A stretch of DNA of 7,170 nucleotides from Gammaproteobacteria bacterium (GTDB lineage: Bacteria > Pseudomonadota > Gammaproteobacteria > GCA-001735895): contig JARFPR010000351.1 of assembly GCA_029288195.1 (NCBI GenBank), forward strand, positions 1 to 7,170. The letters run 5' to 3'. The notes below the pieces were generated by a model. The model had not been told where the DNA came from. It ran no database searches and saw nothing but the letters and a program-made list of their open reading frames with translations. Every line of letters begins with the position of its first letter. Position 1 is the stretch's first letter. Both the position numbers and the translations under genes were made by a program. Below are positions 1 to 6,310 of the stretch, piece after piece.

Positions 1-363
1 CTGTGCGTGGCGGACGCCCATGATGGTGATGCCGGCAACAACCGGCATGGTTGCGGCAATAGCAACGATTTGTACCAACGACGCAATGATGGACGCGGTC
101 GTCTCGTCCGCACCGACGGCTACCAGTCCGAAAACAATTGGCACACTGATCATCGCGGCGATCACATAAACGACTAACCAGATCACGGTCGCAATATGAC
201 ACTTGAGCTTGAAACCCTTCAGACCGCGCCAGGCCTCACCGAGAGTCTCGAGCATATTGACTTCAATATTTCCTGCAATCGCATCTTCAACATTTCCGCC
301 ACTGCGCTCGGAAGGACCGTGATACGCAAGATCGGATTCCGGGGTTGCGTAGATATCGCTCAT
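1..363 (-). CDS. Small integral membrane protein, N-terminal part (runs off left edge)
   Basis: The minus-strand frame is open from an ATG at 363-361 to the window edge, giving 121 residues with no stop. It starts MSDIYATPESDL, a soluble proline-containing leader like that of many small proteobacterial membrane proteins of unknown function. After about 60 polar residues, including an EAWRGLKGFK stretch, come two hydrophobic segments, at about residues 66-87 (rich in V, I and A) and 92-114. They are separated by a short acidic GADETT loop. An AAGGA Shine-Dalgarno core lies 8 nt before the ATG, and an extended -10 promoter lies about 40 nt upstream. The C-terminus, and probably further membrane segments, lie outside the window. 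I cannot name a function. It is transcribed away from the rest of the locus, so a link to the methyl-transfer genes is unlikely. Confidence 0.8.
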   Translation of the reverse strand, partial: MSDIYATPESDLAYHGPSERSGGNVEDAIAGNIEVNMLETLGEAWRGLKGFKLKCHIATVIWLVVYVIAAMISVPIVFGLVAVGADETTASIIASLVQIVAIAATMPVVAGITIMGVRHAQ

Positions 364-400
364 GGATAAATCCTTGATTTTATTGATCGAATGCCAGTTG

Positions 401-409
401 ATTATAGCA
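401..409 (-). promoter_or_regulatory. Extended -10 promoter of the leftmost membrane-protein gene
   Basis: Read on the minus strand, the bases are TGCTATAAT. This is a perfect TATAAT hexamer (406-401) with the TG dinucleotide of an extended -10 element (409-408). No good -35 hexamer lies 16-18 nt upstream, which is typical of extended -10 promoters. Transcription would begin near 394, leaving a leader of about 30 nt before the ATG at 363 with its AAGGA site. This is a sequence match only. Confidence 0.6.
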
Positions 410-430
410 GGATAAATCAGCAACGCGTCC

Positions 431-489
431 GCGCCTCGGGATTTTGAGGGATCGGTTTTTATCTCGATAAAAGACCTCGATCGAGGCGC
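431..489. repeat. Inverted repeat GCGCCTCG/CGAGGCGC with nested hairpins
   Basis: GCGCCTCG at 431-438 is the exact complement of CGAGGCGC at 482-489. Nested inside are the hairpin TTTTAT-CTCG-ATAAAA (457-472) and the perfect 12-bp palindrome CCTCGATCGAGG (475-486). A T run follows at about 493-498. On the plus strand this resembles a terminator, but no plus-strand gene ends here. It lies directly upstream of the -10 element of the leftmost gene, so an operator or structural role is equally possible. Confidence 0.4.
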
Positions 490-532
490 CATTTTTTGTG
501 GTGATGAAGACGGTTTTTAACCTCTGCGACAA

Positions 533-546
533 TACCGATATCGGTA
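533..546. promoter_or_regulatory. Perfect 14-bp palindrome, candidate operator
   Basis: TACCGATATCGGTA reads identically on both strands with no spacer. A dimeric regulator could bind such a site. It lies about 125 bp upstream of the promoter at 401-409, and no regulator gene sits next to it. Function is unproven; a 14-bp perfect palindrome is uncommon but can arise by chance. Confidence 0.3.
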
Positions 547-610
547 CATATTCCGAGTCTCAATCAATTCAACAGAGCCTAACCTTTAGCATTAAACTCG
601 CCCAGTACCC

Positions 611-740
611 GTCATGCCGGCCCCCGAGCCGGCATCCATTCCAAAGACCTGAATAAATACTCGGGCTACGCCCGGTTAATTTTTGTCGCTGACTGGCGAT
701 GGATTCCGCGGTCCGACGTATCGGCTTGCGCCGGAATGAC
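611..740. repeat. REPIN-like element: two inverted REP-type hairpin units
   Basis: The ends are inverted repeats: GTCATGCCGG (611-620) against CCGGAATGAC (731-740), 9 of 10 matching as complements. Each end folds on its own. The left unit is ATGCCGGC (614-621) pairing perfectly with GCCGGCAT (628-635) around a 6-nt loop. The right unit is ATTCCG (703-708) pairing with CGGAAT (732-737), with CCGA/TCGG (713-716/721-724) inside. ATCCAT (634-639) also pairs with ATGGAT (699-704), so the whole can form one long structure, and a small hairpin CGGGC-TAC-GCCCG (662-674) sits in the middle. Two REP units in inverted orientation is the layout of REPINs, short non-autonomous elements mobilised by RAYT transposases. 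Family membership cannot be confirmed without other genome copies. Confidence 0.7.
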
Positions 741-842
741 AGGAAATGGCCGTGCTCTGCCGCAGGAGTAGAGAATTTGAACGTCCACTTTCTGCAAGCA
801 GAGGTTTAAAAGTCCTTAGTCAACTTCTACTAATGACAGGTA

Positions 843-1157
843 CTATTGGACAGCGGTTTCCTCACGGATTGTTTCTACACAGGTCCAACCCCAGGACTCC
901 AGTTTTTCGACAAAACCTTTGGCTTTGAATTCGCAATACGCGGCGTCGTTCTGTGCAGTCCACAGGATCTGGTCTTCAGCTCCCTCGGTCAGTTTTCTGT
1001 ACAGGACCTGGCACGGCAAGGGAGCCGATGTAGTCTGCTCCATATGCACTTCGCGTACGTCATTCCCAAGGCGGCAGCTCCATGAATCCGCATAGGCACT
1101 CAGTGGCACCAGGAATGAAGTAGCAAGTATCAGTATTGTTCGGTTGAGAAGTTTCAT
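843..1157 (-). CDS. Secreted/periplasmic four-cysteine protein of unknown function
   Basis: The product is 104 residues. I chose the ATG at 1157-1155 because a GGAGAG ribosome site lies 7 nt upstream; a TTG one codon earlier (1160) is the only close alternative. Residues 1-23 form a clear Sec signal peptide: a Lys/Arg start, a hydrophobic core and a cleavage site after SAYA. No lipobox cysteine follows, so the mature protein should be free in the periplasm. The mature part begins DSWSC and has cysteines at 28, 49, 75 and 93, enough for two disulfides. It also has several tryptophans and a charged middle, ending near WGWTC. Similar short proteins of unknown role occur in gammaproteobacteria (from memory). 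The start is 264 bp from the dioxygenase gene on the other strand. I do not assign a function. Confidence 0.8.
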   Translation of the reverse strand: MKLLNRTILILATSFLVPLSAYADSWSCRLGNDVREVHMEQTTSAPLPCQVLYRKLTEGAEDQILWTAQNDAAYCEFKAKGFVEKLESWGWTCVETIREETAVQ

Positions 1158-1348
1158 CAAAGTTCTCTCCTATATTGATTTAAATTCAATGTATCTGCAC
1201 GGTAATGATAACAAGATTGAAGCGAAAGCATTTCGATCAAATCATCATTCATTAATAATATAGCTCACTTCAAATCGAAAGATACCCCCTGCCGCTGCCT
1301 CGCGGGATGATTCATATCAAGCTAGCAGATCTTAGATGCGTTTGAGGT

Positions 1349-1387
1349 CTGACAATATCGCACAAGGGTTAAAATTTCGGATACAAT
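1349..1387 (+). promoter_or_regulatory. Candidate promoter region of the dioxygenase gene
   Basis: Two overlapping possibilities exist. CTGACA (1349-1354, 5 of 6 to the -35 consensus) is followed after 15 bp by TAAAAT (1370-1375, 5 of 6 to the -10). Separately, TACAAT (1382-1387, 5 of 6) has no good -35. Either would start transcription 25-45 nt before the GTG start at 1422. The short spacer and the A/T-rich setting make this weak. The rest of the gap 1158-1421 shows only AT-rich sequence and an imperfect inverted repeat ATTGA/TCAAT (1174-1190). Confidence 0.3.
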
Positions 1388-1421
1388 TTTACCCATCATT
1401 GCGCAACCCTCGAATTTCAAT

Positions 1422-2618
1422 GTGAATAGCCCGATCCAAATCGATACATCGAGCAAACAAGAACCCTCGATCGAGAGCATCGAGAGGCAAAAGCGCATCG
1501 TATCGATACTCTGGGAAGACGGACATCACAGCCTGTTCCACCATATCTGGCTCCGCGACAATTGTACCTGTCCCCAATGCGGTGACCGCAGCGGTGGCCA
1601 TCGATACCTGGAACTGGGTAGCATTGACCCAGATATTGCACCTGAAGAACTCTCTATCGATTCCGAGGGATCGTTGCAGATCAGGTGGCAGGGAGACGGA
1701 CATCTCAGCAGTTACACGCCAGCCTGGTTGCGTGAGCATTGCTATTCGAGCGACTCGATCGCCAGGCGTCGGCGGCAACCAGTGCTATGGGATTCGACTC
1801 TCAACGGCAAAATACCTGAGTGGGATTACGACCAGCTTCTCGGCGAGGATTCGACTCGTCTGCAGATGTTTCAACATATAAGCGACTATGGCTTTGCAAT
1901 TATCAACGCCGTACCCACACTGGAGGATCAGATTGAAAGCCTGGCATCAGTATTCGGATTCATCCGGGAAACCCATTACGGGCGGATATTCGACCTGATA
2001 TCAACGCCACAACAAAGGATTCTGGCGCAAACGGCACATGCCATACGGCCCCACAATGATGAACTGTTCCGTGACCCGATACCGGGCCTGTTTATGATGC
2101 ATTGCCTGCGCGCCAGCGAGTGCGGTGGAGGCGCATCGATCCTGGTCGACGGTTTCAGCGCGGCGCACCGATTGCGATCAGAACACGCGGAAATGTTTGA
2201 TTTGCTGTGTCGGGTACCGATTCCTCACCGCAGGTTCCTGGTCGACAACGTCGACGACGTGGCGCTATCGGCAAACTGGCACAGTATCGAGTTGGACCGC
2301 TACGGTGATATCAAGGCGGTACACATTAACGAACGCACCATGGCACCCCTGGATACGGATGAGAATTCAGTCGAGCCCGTTTACCAGGCGCTGCAACAAT
2401 TACTGGCATTGGTTTATGCACCCGAGGCCTGTGTAACCTATCGGCTGGAGGCCGGGCAGGCCGCGGTGATGGATAATCATCGCGTGTTGCATGCTCGCGC
2501 GGCATTTAATGGGAATCGGCACATCAGGCAGTGCCACGTGGACCGGGACGAGTTTTTCAGTCGTCTGCGTGCGCTACGACGGCGTCTCGATTCCGATCAG
2601 GCTCATGGGCAGCCGTAA
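1422..2618 (+). CDS. Gamma-butyrobetaine-hydroxylase-like 2-oxoglutarate/Fe(II) dioxygenase
   Basis: The 398-residue product has the two-domain layout of the BBOX1/TMLH family. Residues about 25-115 form the N-terminal zinc domain, with IWLRDNCTCPQC supplying Cys48, Cys50 and Cys53 and probably His94. Residues about 140-385 form the TauD-type double-stranded helix. Iron ligands are His211-Asn-Asp213 and His357 (in DNHRVLH); Arg366 in RHIRQ should bind 2-oxoglutarate. The family hydroxylates gamma-butyrobetaine or trimethyllysine with O2, releasing CO2 and succinate in the cytosol. Compared from memory with human BBOX1, cage residue Tyr177 is kept (Tyr186), but Trp181, Tyr194 and Tyr366 become Phe190, Gln203 and His372, so the substrate probably differs. 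The start is GTG, with no Shine-Dalgarno; no in-frame ATG occurs before residue 149, and the zinc domain requires an early start. The stop is 3 nt from that of the convergent LysR gene. Confidence 0.88.
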   Translation: MNSPIQIDTSSKQEPSIESIERQKRIVSILWEDGHHSLFHHIWLRDNCTCPQCGDRSGGHRYLELGSIDPDIAPEELSIDSEGSLQIRWQGDGHLSSYTPAWLREHCYSSDSIARRRRQPVLWDSTLNGKIPEWDYDQLLGEDSTRLQMFQHISDYGFAIINAVPTLEDQIESLASVFGFIRETHYGRIFDLISTPQQRILAQTAHAIRPHNDELFRDPIPGLFMMHCLRASECGGGASILVDGFSAAHRLRSEHAEMFDLLCRVPIPHRRFLVDNVDDVALSANWHSIELDRYGDIKAVHINERTMAPLDTDENSVEPVYQALQQLLALVYAPEACVTYRLEAGQAAVMDNHRVLHARAAFNGNRHIRQCHVDRDEFFSRLRALRRRLDSDQAHGQP

Positions 2619-2621
2619 GCT

Positions 2622-3503
2622 CTATCCTGGATCAGCCTCATGCATAATCCAGTCGTGGAAAGTTTCGATAGCAGACCCGGATTCTGCGCCTTGCGGATAC
2701 ACCAGGTAGTAACCGTATGCATCTAATTTGACGGGTTGATACTGGTACAACCGGCCGGCCCTTACTTCGTCGTCAACGAGAAAATCATAAAGTGCGATAC
2801 CCTGGCCATCGATAACTGCCTGCACCCGCACATTTGGATCGGGAATCACCAGGTCATTCGATCCTGGCGACCACTTTAGCCCCGCAGCGTCAAACCAGTC
2901 CCTCCACGCGTCGCTGCCGTCACGATCATGCAGCAGGGTTTGCTGATTGACCACGCTGGCGACGCCTTGCGCCGTTATTTGCTCGCCGATTTCACGGCTC
3001 GCCGTCAGCAATGCGGGGCACTGAAAAATCAATTCTGTTTCCAGCGTTTTATCGTCCCACTCACCCTTGCCCCAACGCACAGCAAGATCGAGATCATTGG
3101 CGCGCAAATCCATCAAGTCGACCAGCGGCTGAATGCGCAGACCGATCTCGGGATGCTCGGTAATGAAATGCATCAATCGAGGAGATAACCAGCGGGACGC
3201 AAAATAAGTCGCCATGCCGATCGTAATACGATCCTTGTTTTGTTGCCTGAGCGCGACTATTTCGCGCTCAACATTGTCAAACAAAGTTCTGCATACCTGG
3301 AGCAGGCTTGAACCCTTCTCGGTTAAACTGAGTTTACGTTTCGATCGAGAAAAGACATCGAATCCCAGCTTGGCCTCGAGCTGCTGAATTTGATAACTAA
3401 TCGCACCCTTGGTCAGGTTCAGCTCTGCGGCTGCCGCTCCCATGCTTAGATGGTTGGCCACAACAACAAAGCTGCGCAGGTTATCAAAATTACGAAATCG
3501 CAT
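2622..3503 (-). CDS. LysR-family transcriptional regulator (GcvA-like)
   Basis: The product has 293 residues from the ATG at 3503-3501. A GTG two codons upstream (3509) is an alternative; neither has a clear ribosome site, and the ATG gives the usual LysR lead-in before the helix-turn-helix. The N-terminal winged HTH spans about residues 4-63 (LRSFVVVANHLSMGAAAAEL, then the recognition-helix part NLTKGAISYQIQQLE). The effector domain follows from about residue 90. SRWLSPRLMHF, DLAVRWGKG and LLHDRDGSDAWRDW resemble the GcvA branch, which includes regulators of glycine, C1 and amino-acid metabolism. The gene is divergent from the GcvT-MttB unit across a 147-bp gap, the classic layout for a LysR activator of its neighbour that represses itself. 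It may also control the dioxygenase gene it converges on. The inducer is unknown; a methylated amine is a reasonable guess. Confidence 0.92.
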   Translation of the reverse strand: MRFRNFDNLRSFVVVANHLSMGAAAAELNLTKGAISYQIQQLEAKLGFDVFSRSKRKLSLTEKGSSLLQVCRTLFDNVEREIVALRQQNKDRITIGMATYFASRWLSPRLMHFITEHPEIGLRIQPLVDLMDLRANDLDLAVRWGKGEWDDKTLETELIFQCPALLTASREIGEQITAQGVASVVNQQTLLHDRDGSDAWRDWFDAAGLKWSPGSNDLVIPDPNVRVQAVIDGQGIALYDFLVDDEVRAGRLYQYQPVKLDAYGYYLVYPQGAESGSAIETFHDWIMHEADPG

Positions 3504-3650
3504 AGCCACTGTTTAAATTATTTTAACAATCAGGTCAATATATTTGATTGGAATGTTTATACCATGACTATTAAAATTGGTTGGCTGTAACAAGTTAGTT
3601 TGACCAAATTATTTATACGTATTATCTAAAAATCCAATCGGGGAAAAACC
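3504..3650. promoter_or_regulatory. Divergent LysR/GcvT control region
   Basis: The 147-bp AT-rich gap lies between the regulator and the methyltransferase unit. Two inverted repeats could be LysR sites: AATTGGT (3575-3581) with ACCAAATT (3603-3610), and GATTGGA (3546-3552) with TCCAATC (3633-3639), which frame the central segment. TTGACC (3600-3605) could be a -35 for the GcvT unit, but the -10 choices are poor: TATTAT (3620-3625) is too close, and the properly spaced TATCTA (3623-3628) matches weakly. A weak core promoter fits an activator-dependent start. GGGGA (3640-3644) is the likely ribosome site for the ATG at 3651. Confidence 0.5.
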
Positions 3651-4754
3651 ATGACTGAACTTTCACGCACCTCGGCGCTTGCGTCACGACATACCGAACT
3701 GGGATCGGGACTGGAAGACTGGAACGACATGGGAACTGCCTGGAGCTATAACAGCGATCCCAATGACGAACACGATGCGATTCGCGAAACCGCCGGTATG
3801 TTCGACATGTCGCCTCTGAAAAAGGTGTTCGTTCGTGGCCCCGATGCGGCGAAAGTTATCGATCATGTCATCACGCGCGATATGACGACAATCTACCCGG
3901 GGAAGTCGGCTTATGGTGCTATTCTGACCGACCAGGGTACAGTCTGTGACGATGCCATTATCGCCAATAACGGCGATGACGAGTGGATGCACTGCCACGG
4001 CTCGGGGGAGAGCATGCAGCGGTTGCAGGATTCTGCCGAGGGGCTCAACGTCGATATCGAACTGGATGATGATCTGCACAATATTTCACTGCAGGGCCCG
4101 AAGGCGCTTCAACTGCTCAATGCACATACCCCGATTGACCTGAATGAAATGCAGTATTTTCATCACCAGGCAACTCGGTTGTTTGGCCACCCCTGTCGTC
4201 TTTCACGCACCGGTTACTCGGGTGAACGCGGTTACGAAATCTTTGCCAGTGCCGCGGTCGTCGGTGATATCTGGGACCAGATTCTCGGGCACGGGACGGA
4301 ACTGGGCATCATGCCCTGCTCTTTTGCATCGCTCGACAAGGTTCGCATCGAGGCCGCACTTTTATTTTTCGGTTACGACATGACGGCAGAGCATACACCC
4401 TGGGAAGTCGGCCTCGGCTTTACCGTGAATCGAAACAAGGGCGACTTTCGTGGCAAGCAGGCAGTTTTGGCTTCGGAGGGGCAGGAACGCTTTGTCGCGG
4501 CCGGAGTTTCAATCGATCACGACGACGCACTTGTCGGTGGGGAAATACTAAATCTCAATGGGGAAGAAGTTGGCATCATCAACAGCCCCTGCTATTCGCA
4601 CCGGCTCAACAAGTCGCTGGCGCTGGTGCATCTGCGTCCCGACACGGCGCAACCCGGAACCCGGCTTGACGTCGCTGGTGACGATTTTTCCGGTAATGCC
4701 ATGGTCGAGTCGATTCCTTTCTTTGACCCGACCAAGTCGCGTACGCATAGCTGA
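3651..4754 (+). CDS. GcvT-type folate-dependent methyl/aminomethyl transferase
   Basis: The 367-residue product has the length and order of the GcvT family. The folate-binding domain covers about residues 45-260 (MFDMSPLKKVFVRGPDA at 50-66, LTDQGTVCDD at 92-101, SRTGYSGERGYEI at 185-197). The C-terminal barrel covers about 275-360 (GEEVGIINSPCYS, then LALVHLRPD). Asp100/Asp101 match the conserved acidic residue that contacts the folate amine in GcvT. Family members move a methyl or methylene group from an amine or sulfonium donor to tetrahydrofolate; relatives include GcvT, DmdA and the folate domains of sarcosine and dimethylglycine dehydrogenases. True glycine-cleavage GcvT is unlikely: MFDMSP replaces the usual MFDxSH, and no gcvH or gcvP is nearby. 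A GGGGA ribosome site lies 7 nt before the ATG. The MttB-like gene begins 11 nt downstream, almost certainly in one transcript. The exact donor is unknown. Confidence 0.88.
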   Translation: MTELSRTSALASRHTELGSGLEDWNDMGTAWSYNSDPNDEHDAIRETAGMFDMSPLKKVFVRGPDAAKVIDHVITRDMTTIYPGKSAYGAILTDQGTVCDDAIIANNGDDEWMHCHGSGESMQRLQDSAEGLNVDIELDDDLHNISLQGPKALQLLNAHTPIDLNEMQYFHHQATRLFGHPCRLSRTGYSGERGYEIFASAAVVGDIWDQILGHGTELGIMPCSFASLDKVRIEAALLFFGYDMTAEHTPWEVGLGFTVNRNKGDFRGKQAVLASEGQERFVAAGVSIDHDDALVGGEILNLNGEEVGIINSPCYSHRLNKSLALVHLRPDTAQPGTRLDVAGDDFSGNAMVESIPFFDPTKSRTHS

Positions 4755-4765
4755 GCCAAATTCAG

Positions 4766-6292
4766 ATGTCACGAGCCTCCACCCGTCGGCGCTCACACGA
4801 CCGTAGCCGTGCTAAATCCAGCCTGGCTGGCGCGCCTGCTTATTTGACCCGTAAGAATCCCGCCTACGAACTACTCGATGAGGAGGCACTGGTCAGGCTT
4901 GAGGATCACGCGGACTGGTTGCTCTCGGAAATCGGTATCGAGATTCGGGATGATCCCGAGGCAGTGGAACTATTCAGGCAAGCCGGTGCAACCATCGACG
5001 GTGAATTGCTGCGCTTCGACCCCGGTCATGTGCGAGCACTTTGCCAAACCGCACCCGCAACCTACACCATGCATGCGCGCAATCCCGCGCGTAATATCGA
5101 GTTTGGCGGTACTAACCTGGTCTTCGGATCCGCCTACGGCTCGCCTTTCGTAAGCGACATCAAGGGCGGCCGGCGTTATGCCACGCTGGAAGATTTTCAA
5201 AATTTTATCAAGCTGACCTACCTGTCGCCGTGGCTGCATCATCAAAGTGGAACTATCTGCGAACCGGTCGACATAGCGGTTAACAAGCGTCACCTAGACA
5301 TGGTTTACGCGCACCTGCGGTACTCCGATAAACCCTTCATGGGTTCGGTTACCGCACCCGAGCGCGCCGAGGATTCGCTGGCGATGGCGCAAATCGTGTT
5401 TGGCGAAAAATTCATGCAGGAAAACCTCGTCATCCAGGGTAATATCAACGTGAATTCGCCACTGGTCTATGACAACACCATGACCGCAGCGCTGCGCACT
5501 TACGCAGCGGCCAACCAGGGCAACGTCATTTCTCCCTTTATTATGGGTGGTGCGATGAGTCCGCTCACCCAGCCGGCGATTATCGCGCAGGCACATGCCG
5601 AGGTGATGGTCGGAATTGCGCTGACCCAACTGGTAAAACCGGGCGCACCGGTAGTCTATGGCAGTTTCCTGACCACGATCGATTTGAAATCCGGAGCGCC
5701 AACATTCGGCACCCCCGAATCCACACTGGCAACACTTGCGATATCTCAACTCAGCCGGCGCATGGGATTGCCGTTTCGCTGTGGCGGCCATTTGACCGCA
5801 TCCAAGATCGCTGACGGCCAGGCGATGCAGGAATCCACCAACGCGATGAACCCGGCAGTCATGGCCGGGGCGAATTTCATCTTCCAGGCTGCAGGCTGGC
5901 TTGAAAGCGGTCTGACCATCGGTTACGAAAAATTCGTTATGGACGCCGAACAGTGCGGCGCTCTGGCACGGATTGTCGCGGGACTTGAGATCGATGATGA
6001 ACAGCTTGCCGGAGACGCCTACCGGGAAGCGGGGATTGGTAACAATTTTCTCGGCGTGGAGCACACCATGCGACACTACAAGAGCGCCAACTTTCGTGCC
6101 GAACTGGCAGACGCCACTCCGTTCGAGCAGTGGAGTGAAGCCGGCAGTAAAGACATGCAACAGCGCGCCTACGAACTCTGGAACCGGATGTTAGCGGAAT
6201 ATGAGGTCCCGCCTATCGATCCTGCTATCGACGAAGCACTGCTTGGATTTATCGCCCGCAGGAAAGCATCCATGGAAGACGCCTGGTACTAG
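4766..6292 (+). CDS. MttB-family (trimethylamine/betaine) methyltransferase, non-pyrrolysine
   Basis: The 508-residue product is a full-length member of the COG5598/MttB family. The N-terminus is short and very basic (RRRSHDRSRAKS). Hallmark stretches follow: YTMHARNPARNIEFGG (100-115), FGSAYGSPFVSDIKGGRRYA (120-139), APTFGTPESTLA (311-322), FRCGGHLTASKIADGQAMQE (337-356), GWLESGLTIGYEKFVMDAE (377-395) and NNFLGVEHTMRHY (426-438). MttB itself carries pyrrolysine at an in-frame amber codon; this gene has none internally, so it belongs with MtgB-like enzymes that demethylate quaternary amines such as glycine betaine, proline betaine, carnitine or gamma-butyrobetaine. Those pass the methyl to a corrinoid protein, but no corrinoid-protein gene is in the window. 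The ATG has no clear ribosome site and starts 11 nt after the GcvT stop, suggesting translational coupling. The gene ends with TAG. The substrate cannot be read from the sequence. Confidence 0.9.
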   Translation: MSRASTRRRSHDRSRAKSSLAGAPAYLTRKNPAYELLDEEALVRLEDHADWLLSEIGIEIRDDPEAVELFRQAGATIDGELLRFDPGHVRALCQTAPATYTMHARNPARNIEFGGTNLVFGSAYGSPFVSDIKGGRRYATLEDFQNFIKLTYLSPWLHHQSGTICEPVDIAVNKRHLDMVYAHLRYSDKPFMGSVTAPERAEDSLAMAQIVFGEKFMQENLVIQGNINVNSPLVYDNTMTAALRTYAAANQGNVISPFIMGGAMSPLTQPAIIAQAHAEVMVGIALTQLVKPGAPVVYGSFLTTIDLKSGAPTFGTPESTLATLAISQLSRRMGLPFRCGGHLTASKIADGQAMQESTNAMNPAVMAGANFIFQAAGWLESGLTIGYEKFVMDAEQCGALARIVAGLEIDDEQLAGDAYREAGIGNNFLGVEHTMRHYKSANFRAELADATPFEQWSEAGSKDMQQRAYELWNRMLAEYEVPPIDPAIDEALLGFIARRKASMEDAWY

Positions 6293-6310
6293 TTACCCCT
6301 TAAAAGAAGG

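Larger units (their letters stand above)
364..842. other. 479-bp intergenic region without a credible gene
   Basis: The gap separates the start of the leftmost gene from the stop of the 104-residue periplasmic-protein gene. I found no ORF with a ribosome site or recognisable protein. It contains the promoter at 401-409, an inverted repeat at 431-489, palindromes at 475-486 and 533-546, and the REPIN-like repeat at 611-740. The stretch 741-842 shows only a weak 5-bp hairpin (TCTGC at 791-795 with GCAGA at 798-802) and no clear terminator. Confidence 0.7.

Noticed and set aside
746..1085. Two short plus-strand open frames (746-928 and 846-1085)
   Set aside because: They overlap the signal-peptide protein on the other strand, lack ribosome sites and show no protein-like composition.
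3651..4754. Naming the GcvT-like gene as glycine-cleavage gcvT or as DMSP demethylase dmdA
   Set aside because: There are no glycine-cleavage partners, and the MFDMSP motif differs from GcvT. The N-terminal region does not resemble DmdA as I remember it. Only the superfamily is supported.
5294..6160. 288-codon open frame on the minus strand inside the MttB-like gene
   Set aside because: It is a shadow of the plus-strand gene: rich in Cys, His and Arg, with no recognisable domain, while the plus frame has family motifs along its whole length.
6290..6292. Amber stop of the MttB-like gene as a possible pyrrolysine codon
   Set aside because: The protein is already full length for the family, and readthrough would add only 11 residues before another TAG. 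Pyrrolysine in MttB lies inside the protein, where this gene has sense codons throughout.
6298..6310. Hairpin CCTT-AAAAG-AAGG between the convergent MttB-like and CoA-ligase genes as a terminator
   Set aside because: The stem is only four base pairs, AT-containing, and no T run follows on either strand, so it is too weak to call.
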